A DNA stretch of 64,000 bases from Mesorhizobium ventifaucium (GCF_935822925.1 NZ_CAKXZS010000011.1:340308-404307), one strand, 5' to 3'; numbered from the stretch's first letter, positions 45,933-55,787 are shown. A program made the numbers and translations. The notes: generated by a model not told the origin, from the letters alone.

Positions 45933-47525
45933 ATGAAAAAGAAACTGACTTTTGCGGCCGCGTTGCTGGCCGCAAGCGTCCTCGGTGGCATGGCCAATGC
46001 GAAACAGCTGGTCTATTGCTCGGAGGCGTCGCCGGCCGGCTTCGACCCGTCGCCGTGGAGCGGTGGCAACGACTTCGACGCGTCCTCGCGCACCATCTAT
46101 TCGCGCCTGGTCGAGTTCGAGCACGGCAAAACCACCATCACACCCGGCCTCGCAGAGAGCTGGACGGTTTCCGACGACGGTCTCGAATACACGTTCAAGC
46201 TTCGGCCCGGCGTGAAGTTCCAGACCACCGACTATTTCACGCCGACGCGCGATCTCAACGCCGACGATGTGATCTTCTCCTTCGAACGGCAGTGGAAGAA
46301 GGAAAACCCGTGGTACAGTTATCTGGAAGGCACCGGCTGGGAATATTTCACCGGCATGGGCTTCCCGGATCTGCTCAAGGAAATCGTCAAGGTCGATGAC
46401 CTGACGGTGAAATTCGTGCTGAACAAGCCTGAGGTCGCTTTCCTGCCGGACCTCGGCATGGATTTCGCTTCGATCGTCTCCAAGGAATACGCCGACCAGC
46501 TTGATAAGGCCGGCACCAGGCAGCAATTCACCCAGAAGCCGGTCGGCACCGGTCCGTTCCAGTTCGTCGACTACCAGGTCGATGCGGTCATCCGCTATGC
46601 GGCATGGGACGGCTACTATGGCGGCCGCCAGAAGATCGACGATCTGATCTTCGCCATCACGACCGATCCGGCCGTGCGCGCGCAGAAGCTGAAGGCGGGC
46701 GAGTGCGATATCATGTCGTACCCGGCGCCGGCCGACATTGCCGGCCTGCAGGCCGACCCGAACCTCAAGGTCGACGAGCAGGAAGGCCTGAACATCGGCT
46801 ACATGGCCTACAACACGACGCAGCCGCCCTTCGACAAGGTCGAGGTCCGCAAGGCCCTCAACATGGCCGTCAACAAGCAGGCCATTCTCGATGCGGTCTA
46901 TCAGGGCGCTGGCCAGGCGGCGATAAACCCGATCCCGCCGACGATGTGGTCCTATAACAAGGAGATCAAGGACGATCTGTACGATCCGGACGCGGCCAAG
47001 AAGATGCTGACTGATGCCGGTGTCACGGACCTCTCGATGAAGATCTGGGCAATGCCGGTCAGCCGCCCGTACAATCCGAACGCCCAACGGGTCGCGGAAC
47101 TGATCCAGGCCGACTACGCCAAGATCGGCGTGAAGGCCGAGATCGTCAGCTACGAATGGACCGAGTATCGCGAACGCGGCAAGGCCAAGGACCGTGACGG
47201 CGCCTTCCAGCTCGGCTGGACCGGCGACAATGGCGATCCGGACAACTTCCTGTTCCTGCTCGGCTGCGATGCCATCGGCCAATCCAACTATGCGATCTGG
47301 TGCAACCAGGAGTTCGAAGCCCTGCTGCAGAAGGGCAAGGCGACAACGGACGTCGCCGAGCGCACCAAGATCTACGAGGAAGCTCAGGTCGTGTTCAAGC
47401 GTGAGGCGCCGTGGCTGACCATCGCCCATTCCAAGGTCTTCATGCCGATGAACAAGAAAGTTACCGGCTTCGTCATGGATCCGCTCGGCATTCATCGGTT
47501 TGACGGCGTCGACGTCACCGAATAA
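45933..47525 (+). CDS. dppA: dipeptide ABC transporter substrate-binding protein
   Basis: The 530-residue protein has a signal peptide (MKKKLTFAAALLAASVLGGM, cleavage near ANA-KQ). The mature sequence parallels E. coli DppA: LVYCSEASPAGFDP, DASSRTIYSRLVEFE, PGLAESWTVSDDGLEYTF, TRDLNADDVIFSFERQ. Periplasmic proteins of this family bind dipeptides and also haem or 5-aminolevulinate. A strong stem-loop follows before dppB, consistent with higher expression of the binding protein. The start at 45933 follows GGGAG. Confidence 0.93.
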   Translation: MKKKLTFAAALLAASVLGGMANAKQLVYCSEASPAGFDPSPWSGGNDFDASSRTIYSRLVEFEHGKTTITPGLAESWTVSDDGLEYTFKLRPGVKFQTTDYFTPTRDLNADDVIFSFERQWKKENPWYSYLEGTGWEYFTGMGFPDLLKEIVKVDDLTVKFVLNKPEVAFLPDLGMDFASIVSKEYADQLDKAGTRQQFTQKPVGTGPFQFVDYQVDAVIRYAAWDGYYGGRQKIDDLIFAITTDPAVRAQKLKAGECDIMSYPAPADIAGLQADPNLKVDEQEGLNIGYMAYNTTQPPFDKVEVRKALNMAVNKQAILDAVYQGAGQAAINPIPPTMWSYNKEIKDDLYDPDAAKKMLTDAGVTDLSMKIWAMPVSRPYNPNAQRVAELIQADYAKIGVKAEIVSYEWTEYRERGKAKDRDGAFQLGWTGDNGDPDNFLFLLGCDAIGQSNYAIWCNQEFEALLQKGKATTDVAERTKIYEEAQVVFKREAPWLTIAHSKVFMPMNKKVTGFVMDPLGIHRFDGVDVTE

Positions 47526-47540
47526 CTCCTGAGAAATTGG

Positions 47541-47570
47541 ACGGCGGCGCTGGACTTCCGGCGCCGCCGT
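47541..47570 (+). promoter_or_regulatory. intercistronic stem-loop between dppA and dppB
   Basis: ACGGCGGCGC (47541-47550) and GCGCCGCCGT (47561-47570) form a perfect 10-bp stem with a 10-base loop. Such structures commonly stabilise the binding-protein message or attenuate transcription into the permease genes. Confidence 0.7.
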
Positions 47571-47583
47571 TCTATGAAGTAAG

Positions 47584-48591
47584 ATGCTCCGCTATCTCCT
47601 CCACAAGCTCGCCTTGATCGTCCCGACCGTGTTCGGCATATCGCTGGCGGCGTTCGCTTTCGTCCGGCTTTTGCCGGGTGACCCGATCACGGCCTTGGCC
47701 GGCGAGCGCGGCGTCAGCCCGGAACGCTACGCCGAGCTTGTCGAACGGTTTGGCTACAACCGGCCTTATGTCGTCCAGTATCTCGAGTATATCGGCAGGG
47801 TCCTGACCGGCGACTTCGGCATATCGCTCGCCACCAAACGGCCGGTGCTCGGTGAATTCCAGGCGCTGTTTCCGGCGACGCTGGAACTGGCGACGATCGC
47901 GCTGATCATCGCCGTCCTCATCGGCATTCCCGCCGGCATCTTCGCCGCGGTCAAGCGCGGATCATGGTTCGACCAGGCGACGATGGGGGTGGCGCTGACC
48001 GGTTATTCGATGCCGATCTTCTGGTGGGGGCTGCTGCTCATCATCTTCTTCTCCGGCTATCTCGGCTGGACGCCGGTTTCCGGCCGCATCGGCCTTCAAT
48101 ATTTCTTCAAGCCGACGACTGGGTTCATGCTGATCGACAGCCTGATCTCCGGCAAGAGCGGCGCTTTCAGGTCCGCCGCCAGTCATCTGGTCCTGCCGGC
48201 GATCGTGCTGGCGACGATCCCGCTCGCCGTCATAGCGCGCCAGACGCGGTCGGCGATGCTGGAGGTGCTGGGCGAAGACTACGTCCGCACCGCCCGCGCC
48301 AAGGGCCTGGCGCCGCGTCGCGTCATCGGGCTTCACGCTTTTCGCAATGCGCTGATCCCCGTCGTTACCACCATCGGCTTGCAGGTCGGCACGCTGATGG
48401 CGGGCGCCATCCTGACCGAAACGATCTTTTCCTGGCCCGGTATCGGCAAGTGGATGATCGACGCGATCGCCAAGCGCGACTATGTCGTCGTCCAGAGCGG
48501 CTTGCTGATCATCGCGCTGATCGTCATGGCAGTGAACCTGATCGTCGACGTGCTCTATGCCGTCATCAACCCACGTATCCGGGTGCAGTGA
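47584..48591 (+). CDS. dppB: dipeptide ABC transporter permease 1
   Basis: The 335-residue DppB-type permease has the N-terminal MLRYLLHKLALIVPTVFGIS span, the FVRLLPGDPI motif, ALAGERGVSPERYAELVERFG periplasmic region and the EAA-like loop YVRTARAKGLAPRRVIGLHAFRNALIP. About six spans in total. One base separates its stop from the dppC start. Confidence 0.93.
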   Translation: MLRYLLHKLALIVPTVFGISLAAFAFVRLLPGDPITALAGERGVSPERYAELVERFGYNRPYVVQYLEYIGRVLTGDFGISLATKRPVLGEFQALFPATLELATIALIIAVLIGIPAGIFAAVKRGSWFDQATMGVALTGYSMPIFWWGLLLIIFFSGYLGWTPVSGRIGLQYFFKPTTGFMLIDSLISGKSGAFRSAASHLVLPAIVLATIPLAVIARQTRSAMLEVLGEDYVRTARAKGLAPRRVIGLHAFRNALIPVVTTIGLQVGTLMAGAILTETIFSWPGIGKWMIDAIAKRDYVVVQSGLLIIALIVMAVNLIVDVLYAVINPRIRVQ

Positions 48592-48592
48592 G

Positions 48593-49510
48593 ATGACCGA
48601 CCAAACCACGGCAGAAGCCACCGCCGCCTCCATTCCGACTGGCGGCCGGCAACGCGCCTTCACCGAGTTCTGGCATTACTACTCGATGAACACCGGCGCC
48701 GTCATCGGCCTGGTCGTGTTCACTGCTCTGGTGCTGGTGGCGATCTTCGCGCCGCTGGTCGCGCCGCATTCGCCTGACGAACAGTTTCGCGATGCGCTGC
48801 TGGCGCCGCCGGCCTGGCAGGAGGGCGGCAAATCGATGTTCCTGCTCGGCACCGACGCCGTTGGCCGGGACATGCTTTCGCGCCTGATTTTCGGGGCGCG
48901 GTTCTCGCTGTTCATTGGACTGGTCGTCGTCGTTTTCTCGCTGACCAGCGGCATCGTCCTCGGCGTGCTCGCGGGTTATTTCCGCGGCTGGGTCGATACG
49001 CTGATCATGCGCGTCATGGACGTCATTCTGGCCTTCCCGTCGCTGCTCCTTGCCCTGGTTCTGGTGGCGATCCTCGGGCCCGGCCTGTTCAACGCCATGC
49101 TGGCGATCGCGCTGGTGCTGCAGCCGCATTTCGCGCGGCTCACCCGCGCGGCGGTGATGGCCGAAAAGAACCGCGAATATGTCATCTCCGCCAAGGTGGC
49201 CGGTGCCAGCCATCTCAGGCTGATGTTGAAGACGATCCTGCCGAACTGCATGGCGCCGCTGATCGTGCAGGCGACGCTGTCCTTCTCCAACGCCATTCTC
49301 GAGGCCGCCGCTCTTGGCTTCCTTGGCGTCGGCGCGCAGCCGCCAACGCCGGAATGGGGCACCATGCTGGCCACGGCGCGCGAGTTCATCCTGCGCGCGC
49401 CATGGGTGGTGACCTTCCCCGGCCTTGCCATCCTGATCACGGTGCTTGCCATCAACCTGATCGGCGATGGGCTGCGCGATGCCTTCGATCCCAAGCTGAA
49501 GAGGTCGTGA
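48593..49510 (+). CDS. dppC: dipeptide ABC transporter permease 2
   Basis: The 305-residue DppC permease has the N-terminal OppC-type domain (FWHYYSMNTGAVIGLVVF), then LLGTDAVGRDMLSRLIFGAR, and the EAA loop YVISAKVAGASHLRLMLKTILPN. It pairs with DppB. The start at 48593 lies one base after the dppB stop. Confidence 0.93.
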   Translation: MTDQTTAEATAASIPTGGRQRAFTEFWHYYSMNTGAVIGLVVFTALVLVAIFAPLVAPHSPDEQFRDALLAPPAWQEGGKSMFLLGTDAVGRDMLSRLIFGARFSLFIGLVVVVFSLTSGIVLGVLAGYFRGWVDTLIMRVMDVILAFPSLLLALVLVAILGPGLFNAMLAIALVLQPHFARLTRAAVMAEKNREYVISAKVAGASHLRLMLKTILPNCMAPLIVQATLSFSNAILEAAALGFLGVGAQPPTPEWGTMLATAREFILRAPWVVTFPGLAILITVLAINLIGDGLRDAFDPKLKRS

Positions 49511-49512
49511 GC

Positions 49513-50370
49513 ATGCCTCTTCTCGAGATCAGGAACCTCACCGTGTCGTTCGATACCGCTGCCGGACCGTTCATGGCCGTGCAAGGCATCGACCTGTCGA
49601 TCGAGCCGCGCGAGGTGCTGGCGATCGTCGGCGAATCCGGCTCCGGCAAATCGGTGGCGATGCTGGCGGTGATGGGGCTGCTGCCGAACACGGCGACGGT
49701 GAAGGCCGATCGCATGGCCTTTGACGGCATCGACCTGCTTGAGCTCAGCCCGTCCGAGCGCCGCAAGATCGTCGGCAAGGACATCTCGATGATCTTCCAG
49801 GAGCCGATCGCCAGCCTCAATCCGTGCTTCACCGCCGGCTTCCAGATCGAGGAGGTGCTGCGCTTCCATATGGGCATGGACCGCGCCCAGCGCCGGGCCC
49901 GCGCCACCGAGTTGATGAAGCTGGTCGGCATTGCCGATCCGGAAGAGCGGCTGAACTCGTTCCCGCACCAGATGTCGGGCGGCCAGTGCCAGCGCGTCAT
50001 GATCGCCATCGCCATCGCCTGCAATCCCAAGCTGCTGATCGCCGACGAGCCGACCACCGCGCTCGACGTCACCATCCAGAAGCAGATCCTCGATCTTTTG
50101 GTCGGCCTGCAGGCCAAATACGGCATGGGGCTGATCATGATCACCCACAATATGGGCGTCGTCGCCGAGACCGCCGACCGTGTCATCGTCCAGTACAAGG
50201 GCCGCAAGATGGAAGAGGCCGACGTTCTGTCGCTGTTCGAGCAGCCGAAGAGCAACTACACGCGGGCGCTGCTGTCGGCGCTGCCGGAGAACGCCGTCGG
50301 CGACCGGCTGCCGACCATTTCCGACATGCTGTTCGAACCGGCCCCCTCTGCAACGGGAGCCGCGTCATGA
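49513..50370 (+). CDS. dppD: dipeptide ABC transporter ATP-binding protein 1
   Basis: The 285-residue ATPase shows Walker A GESGSGKSVAM, Q-loop SMIFQEPIASLNP, signature MSGGQCQRVMIAIAIA and Walker B LLIADEPTTALD. The C-terminal oligopeptide-transporter extension is short. It starts two bases after the dppC stop, and its own stop overlaps the dppF start as ATGA. Confidence 0.93.
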   Translation: MPLLEIRNLTVSFDTAAGPFMAVQGIDLSIEPREVLAIVGESGSGKSVAMLAVMGLLPNTATVKADRMAFDGIDLLELSPSERRKIVGKDISMIFQEPIASLNPCFTAGFQIEEVLRFHMGMDRAQRRARATELMKLVGIADPEERLNSFPHQMSGGQCQRVMIAIAIACNPKLLIADEPTTALDVTIQKQILDLLVGLQAKYGMGLIMITHNMGVVAETADRVIVQYKGRKMEEADVLSLFEQPKSNYTRALLSALPENAVGDRLPTISDMLFEPAPSATGAAS

Positions 50371-51197
50371 GCGTGACGGTTCTCGAAGGCAAGAACATCG
50401 TGCGCGACTATCATGTCGGCGGCGGCCTGTTTCGTCCCTCGCGCACGGTGCACGCGGTCAAGGGCGTTTCGTTCAGCGTCGACAAGGGCAAGACGCTGGC
50501 CATCGTCGGCGAAAGCGGCTGCGGCAAGTCAACGCTCGCCCGCATCATCACGCTGATCGATCCCGCGACAGCGGGCGAGCTCTTTATCGACGGCAACAAG
50601 GTCGACATCGCCAGGAATGGGCTGTCGAAGGAGATGCGCCGCAAAGTGCAGATCGTCTTCCAGAACCCCTATGGGTCGCTCAATCCGCGGCAGAAGATCG
50701 GCGACGTGCTGGGCGAGCCACTGCTCATCAACACCGACAGGCCGGCGGACGAACGGCGCGATCTCGCGATGAAGATGCTGAAGAAGGTCGGCCTTGGACC
50801 CGAGCATTACAACCGCTACCCGCACATGTTCTCGGGCGGCCAGCGCCAGCGCATCGCCATTGCCCGCGCGCTGATGCTCAATCCGAGTCTTTTGGTGCTC
50901 GACGAGCCGGTGTCTGCGCTCGATCTGTCGGTGCAGGCGCAGGTGCTCAACCTGCTCGCCGACCTGCAGGACGAGTTCGAGCTGACCTACGTCTTCATCA
51001 GTCACGACCTGTCGGTGGTGCGCTACATCGCCGACGACGTGATGGTCATGTATTATGGCGAGGCCGTCGAATACGGCTCGCGCGACGAGGTCTTTGCCGA
51101 CCCCAAGCACAGCTACACCAAAACACTGTTCGCGGCGACGCCGCGCGCCGACGTCGCCAGCATCAAGGCGAGGCTGGCGAAGAAGAGGGCTGCCTGA
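50367..51197 (+). CDS. dppF: dipeptide ABC transporter ATP-binding protein 2
   Basis: The 276-residue ATPase has Walker A GESGCGKSTLA, Q-loop IVFQNPYGSLNPRQ, signature FSGGQRQRIAIARAL, Walker B LLVLDEPVSALD and H-loop VFISHDLSVV. It closes the dppABCDF operon. Its last 74 codons and about 98 bases of downstream sequence occur again at 57654-57978, so this gene end flanks an inserted island. The gene itself is intact. Confidence 0.93.
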   Translation: MSVTVLEGKNIVRDYHVGGGLFRPSRTVHAVKGVSFSVDKGKTLAIVGESGCGKSTLARIITLIDPATAGELFIDGNKVDIARNGLSKEMRRKVQIVFQNPYGSLNPRQKIGDVLGEPLLINTDRPADERRDLAMKMLKKVGLGPEHYNRYPHMFSGGQRQRIAIARALMLNPSLLVLDEPVSALDLSVQAQVLNLLADLQDEFELTYVFISHDLSVVRYIADDVMVMYYGEAVEYGSRDEVFADPKHSYTKTLFAATPRADVASIKARLAKKRAA

Positions 51198-51295
51198 CGC
51201 CGCAATCGCGGCACCCAGTCCATGCTGAGCTTCAGGGCGCCGGCTGATCAAAGGGCTACAGCGACACCATGCCCGCGCCCAGCCGAAGTTAGATC
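50973..51295 (+). repeat. left copy of the island-flanking direct repeat (dppF 3' end)
   Basis: Homology to 57654-57978 begins at GAGTTCGAGCTGACCTA and ends at GCCGAAGTTAGATC. The two copies differ by scattered substitutions and small indels, so they are not a fresh duplication. This copy contains the C-terminal 74 codons of the functional dppF. Confidence 0.88.
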
Positions 51296-51457
51296 ACTGA
51301 GGCGTGTTGAAGGTTAGCTACCAAACCATGTGCCCTGCGGGACGGCTTCAGCCTCACAGTGGTGTATGGCAGGTGGAGCGATTGGGGGGCCGGTCCTGTG
51401 TCGGGGATGGGAGGGGAGGTCACGCAAGGTGATGAGAACAGCAGCCTTCGATTTTGC

Positions 51458-52780
51458 TCACTCGATCAGCCTCCGTTGCTTGAGTTTGTAGCCCGCAGGT
51501 TTCTTTACCTTTTCTAAGTGACCCTCGTCGACCAAACGGCCCAGCCATTGTTTTGCTTGCCGGCTAGAAATTCTGAGGACGTCAGCAACGTCATCATCCT
51601 TCATTGAATGGTCGCTCACGTGGCGCAGGATCAACTCGCGCACCGTCGCAAATAGGATTTCCGCGGGAGCTTCCGGCTGATTGGCTAACTGCTCGGACGC
51701 GATTGCGTCGATAGCACCATCGTGACTGACTATTGCCGAGGATGTGGGTGCACTCTCTCGGGAAACGTGCGGCGCAGGAGATATGTCAGCGGCCATCTTC
51801 GCTGCAAATAGGGCAAGATCACCTTGAGAAGGTTCTTCAGCGGAAGCATTTAATGTTTCTTGCAGTGCTTCAGGAGTATCTGGGTTCGGCCACGGCCAAG
51901 CACCCTTGCGGCGCAGGGCGGCGAGTCCCGGCGACACATCCCCCGTCGATCGTACATACAATGGACCAAACTTGAACTTGTCGAGCTGCTCAGTGGCTCC
52001 AGCCCACGTCCCGCCTTTGTCGAGATCAGAGCTGACCACCAAAGAAGCGTCAGCCAACGCGTAGATAAGTTTGTTACGTTGCATGGCATTGCCAACATGG
52101 AATGCTGCGTTGGGGTCGTATGGCGACACCAGTGCGAGCTGGCCATGAAGCAACATGTTCCGGTGCTCTCGAACCATTGCCTGCTTTTCGAGACTGTCTG
52201 CTAAGACGCCACAAGCTTGGCCTCCCTCCTCCAAAGCCCCCCTCATGGCCGCCTGATCAATTCCTTTGGCACCGCCCGAAATGATGGACCGGTCGGCCCG
52301 GGCAACCAAGCGGCCCACCGCCATTGTGTAGTCAAACAAATCATCATCGATGTGGCGCGATCCAACCACTGCCAGGCCACCTTTGTCCAACAGACCCACC
52401 TCCCCACAGCCAAAAAGCAGAGCGGGAGCTTGGCTACCTAGTCGTGCTTTCAAGCGTTGAGGGTATGCAGGGTCAGGACGGCTGATCACCCAGATGGCCC
52501 GCGCCTGCCAACGTTCCACGGCTTGGCTCAACTGAAAGCCACGTCCAAGCAGCCGTTGGAGGCGCTCTATGTCGACGACCGTTCTATAAACCTGAAGGCT
52601 TTCAGCCGATCTCGCCGCCAGGAGATCGGCCGGCTCACATCCAACTTCACGCAAGCGTTGAGCGAGACGATTATATTCACTGAGGGTCAGTATGTCGGAT
52701 TTTGGCGAATTCCGTCCGACAATCAAGTGAGCGGTGATCAAGAGGATTGCTTTGGCGTTGGGAGAAAGTGAAGGCATCAT
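51458..52780 (-). CDS. DprA-like Rossmann protein with C-terminal winged helix
   Basis: The 440-residue protein has a DprA/Smf core at about 95-285: [13 protein letters not shown] (GSR motif at 140-142), [19 protein letters not shown] (168-183), [19 protein letters not shown] and [15 protein letters not shown]. An N-terminal helical region (1-90) precedes it. A C-terminal winged helix (about 373-432; [20 protein letters not shown]) follows after a Ser/Ala-rich linker. Classic DprA loads RecA on single-stranded DNA in transformation; here the genome context is a helicase-PRTase partner. Its ATG overlaps the upstream helicase stop as ATGA. It is likely a second DprA, distinct from a housekeeping copy. 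Function inferred. Confidence 0.85.
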   Translation of the reverse strand: MMPSLSPNAKAILLITAHLIVGRNSPKSDILTLSEYNRLAQRLREVGCEPADLLAARSAESLQVYRTVVDIERLQRLLGRGFQLSQAVERWQARAIWVISRPDPAYPQRLKARLGSQAPALLFGCGEVGLLDKGGLAVVGSRHIDDDLFDYTMAVGRLVARADRSIISGGAKGIDQAAMRGALEEGGQACGVLADSLEKQAMVREHRNMLLHGQLALVSPYDPNAAFHVGNAMQRNKLIYALADASLVVSSDLDKGGTWAGATEQLDKFKFGPLYVRSTGDVSPGLAALRRKGAWPWPNPDTPEALQETLNASAEEPSQGDLALFAAKMAADISPAPHVSRESAPTSSAIVSHDGAIDAIASEQLANQPEAPAEILFATVRELILRHVSDHSMKDDDVADVLRISSRQAKQWLGRLVDEGHLEKVKKPAGYKLKQRRLIE

Positions 52781-54855
52781 TCGTTATGCCCAGTCAGCGA
52801 AAGAGCCATCGGCCATACCTCGCCGCATCCATTCACGCGCAATAGCCATGCCGAAACCGTCAATGTCCAGCGGGAATCGACCATATCATCAACCAAAAGT
52901 ACCGGTCCCGGCGGAATCGGGCGATTGCTAAGTACTAAGGAACCATCGACATTCCGTGCCTGCTGAGTGCTGTTCGCCATTGTCTTTTGCTCAGGCCGGT
53001 AATTCGTTTTCACAAGGGCCACGTGAAAAGGTAGGTTCAGTTCGACGGCTAAGCGCCGCCCAAAATCCGGCACGAGGTCGGGATGCCTTAGCGATGGAAC
53101 GCAAGTAAGCCAGGCCGGAGCTGGCTGTGGGTTCCATTCACGGATCATCTTCGCGCACGCGGCCACCAGGTCATCGGAGAAGCGGTTGTCGTCATATTTG
53201 CCGCGCCGGACCAAACCACCCCATCCCGCATCGCCCCAAATACACAGGGCCTTACCCGGTTGAGCCTGATGCCTCGCCTCAATGGGGCCTCTCAGTCCGT
53301 ATCGCGGCAACCCACCCGTCGGCCACTGTTTTCGGGGCTCAAAGGGCAAACTGGTTCGCCGTAGGAATGCGATAGCCTCATTGATGAGTTCTTCGCTCAC
53401 TCTCGTTGGCAGCGGAGGCAATAGAGGCACAGTGACGAGGCTGGGGTCCCCATCAAGAGCGTCGATCAAGAACTTCATATGCTGGCCAAACGGCAAATCG
53501 ACATATTCCTGCATCTGCAGATGTTCATCTCGTCTCAAGGCGGTCAAGCGCTCCGCTCGCTCCCAAAAACTATTGCTCAGTTGCGCCGCCGTGAGCTGCC
53601 ACTTGCTGCCTTGTTTCGCTATCGGAGCGGGTGCTTCAAGCGATAGCAGGGCAATCGTTTTCTCGATCCGGCCTCTGCTGAGATTGACTTTGCCGAGCAG
53701 TTCCGGAACCGACAGCCCTGCTGGCTCCTCTTCCAACGCGGCAAGCACTGAAGCTACTTCCTCCTGAGTTGGAAATGCGCTGCGAATGAACCAGTCCGTG
53801 ATCTCCGCTTCTTCCTGACCGCTGAGCGGAACGCCGTACGCCGATTCTAAGGCACGTCCGGCGCGTCCCACTTGCTGATAGTAGGCAACGACCGACCCAG
53901 GCGTCTGGTAGTGAATTACGAACGCGAGATCAGGCTTGTCGTAGCCCATTCCCAAGGCGGTAGTTGCGATCAGCGCCTTCACTCGGTTGTCGAGCAGTGC
54001 TTGCTCCAGTTCCTCGCGCCGTTCGCCCGTCTCGCCCGTATAGGCTTCCACATCAAAACCGCGCGTTCCCAACCAGCGAGCAACTTGGTTCGCGTCACGA
54101 ACGGTCAGTGTATAAATTATTCCATGGCCTGCCAACGTCGCGAGCTGTTCGGCGAGCCAAGCCAAGCGCTCTGCTTGCGTGGGCAACCTGATAGTCTGTA
54201 GTGAGAGCGATGTACGGTTCAGGTCCCCGCGGGAGACGCTTAGATCGGGCCCTAGAACGGTAACCAAATCATCCATCACGCGGTCGTTGGCTGTTGCCGT
54301 GGTCGCGAGCAAGCGCAAGTTTGGCGGCAGTGTTGCGACGATCCGCTCCAGAAGGCGGTAATGCGGGCGAAAGTCGTGCCCCCAGTCCGATATACAATGC
54401 GCTTCGTCCACGACTAGTAAGCTGATCTGAGCTGAAATGCCTGCGAGCACCTGCATTCGAAATCGCTCATTGGCCAACCTCTCGGGAGAGATCAGCAATA
54501 TGTCGAGTTCGCCACGGGCAAGCCTCGCCTCCACAGAAGCCCACTCATCCATGTTGTCTGAATTTATAGTGGCGGCGCGAACGCCAATTCGCTCGGCAGC
54601 GGCGATCTGATTGCGCATCAACGCCAGCAATGGTGAGATCAATAGAGCTGGCCCGGAGCTGGCCTCACGCAGAAGTTTTGTGGCGATGAAATATACGAAG
54701 CTCTTGCCCCAACCAGTCCTTTGGACCACCAGTAGGCGACCATGCCCCTGAACGATGTGACGGATCGCCTCTTCCTGACCGTCGCGAAATACCGCATCGG
54801 CTAGCCCGGAACCGGTTCTAAGCACGTCCAATGCCCGAGCTGGATCATAGTTCAC
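52777..54855 (-). CDS. RecQ-like DNA helicase fused to a ComFC-like phosphoribosyltransferase domain
   Basis: The 692-residue protein has a superfamily 2 helicase core: FRDGQEEAI (Q-motif region), Walker A QRTGWGKS (about 45-52), DEAH box [17 protein letters not shown] (148-164), LATTATAN, and motif [13 protein letters not shown] (325-335). Motif VI lacks the Asp of canonical RecQ (GRAGRDG). A winged-helix-like middle part follows. Residues about 515-692 look like a ComF/PRTase domain: [39 protein letters not shown] and the PRPP-loop [14 protein letters not shown] (652-665). It is the first gene of a two-gene operon with the dprA-like gene. This fusion is unusual for RecQ. Confidence 0.85.
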   Translation of the reverse strand: MNYDPARALDVLRTGSGLADAVFRDGQEEAIRHIVQGHGRLLVVQRTGWGKSFVYFIATKLLREASSGPALLISPLLALMRNQIAAAERIGVRAATINSDNMDEWASVEARLARGELDILLISPERLANERFRMQVLAGISAQISLLVVDEAHCISDWGHDFRPHYRLLERIVATLPPNLRLLATTATANDRVMDDLVTVLGPDLSVSRGDLNRTSLSLQTIRLPTQAERLAWLAEQLATLAGHGIIYTLTVRDANQVARWLGTRGFDVEAYTGETGERREELEQALLDNRVKALIATTALGMGYDKPDLAFVIHYQTPGSVVAYYQQVGRAGRALESAYGVPLSGQEEAEITDWFIRSAFPTQEEVASVLAALEEEPAGLSVPELLGKVNLSRGRIEKTIALLSLEAPAPIAKQGSKWQLTAAQLSNSFWERAERLTALRRDEHLQMQEYVDLPFGQHMKFLIDALDGDPSLVTVPLLPPLPTRVSEELINEAIAFLRRTSLPFEPRKQWPTGGLPRYGLRGPIEARHQAQPGKALCIWGDAGWGGLVRRGKYDDNRFSDDLVAACAKMIREWNPQPAPAWLTCVPSLRHPDLVPDFGRRLAVELNLPFHVALVKTNYRPEQKTMANSTQQARNVDGSLVLSNRPIPPGPVLLVDDMVDSRWTLTVSAWLLRVNGCGEVWPMALSLTGHNE

Positions 54856-55020
54856 GATGTTCCTTCCTTTCCTCGCCTGTGACTCAAGCTATCTTGCTCG
54901 CCGGTCAAGCCATAGTCGTTTTCGCAACCCTCCGAAGCTTGAACTTCGAACTATCGGCAAGACGAGAATATGTGTTCCTTGGTGCTGACGCACATCCCGA
55001 TAGCCATTCGGGTTTCCCAC

Positions 55021-55057
55021 AAGGGGTCTCCTTCGTTCTAGTTGGGGGAGACCCCTT
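55021..55057. other. strong hairpin upstream of the recQ-like gene
   Basis: AAGGGGTCTCC (55021-55031) and GGAGACCCCTT (55047-55057) form a perfect 11-bp stem with a 15-base loop. It lies in the 932-base interval 54856-55787, about 165 bases upstream of the recQ-like start and 730 bases before the reverse transcriptase. That interval otherwise holds only the transposase stub. The hairpin may be a terminator, a leader or part of a non-coding RNA. Confidence 0.6.
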
Positions 55058-55304
55058 TGGACGGGAAAGAGGAGATCAGAGAAACAGCGCAAGTCCAAAA
55101 CGCAAGGTAAGCGCGGAAGTCCAGTTCCGGAGAGGTTCTCCGGATCTGTAAAAGTCCATGCGCGGCATAGCGGCGCGTACATGTAGGTTGCCCTCCGTCC
55201 GCCATGAGCGTTGTCGGGTTTCCTCGGGGCGAGACAAGTGCCGTTCCGTCAAGCTGACCGCTGTCCGACAGCATGCCCCTGAGGCCAGTCAACGCAAATG
55301 GCCG

Positions 55305-55418
55305 TGCCCCCCTCCAACTCCATCAGCCGCTCGGCGGCAAAGCCGATCTTCTCGCGCAGGATATCGGCGTCGGGGTCTTCTCTACGAGCGTGCGCAGGTT
55401 CATCATGTCGTTGGTCAT
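55305..55418 (-). pseudogene. N-terminal stub of an IS256-family transposase
   Basis: From an ATG at 55418 the minus strand reads [14 protein letters not shown], and after a one-base frame change [20 protein letters not shown]. This is the well-known N-terminus of rhizobial IS256-family (mutator-type) transposases. The similarity stops near 55305, leaving under 40 of about 400 residues, and a frameshift is present. It records a past transposon insertion or deletion between the helicase operon and the reverse transcriptase. Confidence 0.65.
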
Positions 55419-55787
55419 CGGTGGTTCCTTCGAATCGATGACCGCCGCTACGCCGCTCGCTCGCTACAGCGCTGTTGAGAGCGCGCTCGCGAGCGGCTTC
55501 GCTACCGCCGACCTACACCACGCGGTGGGACACGACCGTTTCAGTCTATTCACGCTGAGCGACGCAGCCGCCGCGCTGGAGAAAACACCGAGCTGGATTT
55601 GACTCTGCTGACGCTACAGATAAGTTGGTTTCGTGGCGAAGTAGCCGAGGCGGCGGGGCGAAGTACCGGGCATCTATGGTGCCGATGGCGCATCTGTTGG
55701 AAACTTCAGATGTGACGGTGGGGTAGGCAATCCCTATCGGAATCCCTGACTATTAGCCCCGTCGCCGACTTCGTTCGGGAGGGGACA

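Noticed and set aside
54831..55151. Open frames on both strands between the recQ-like gene and the transposase stub
   Set aside because: No recognisable domain, no convincing ribosome-binding site, and they run through a strong hairpin.
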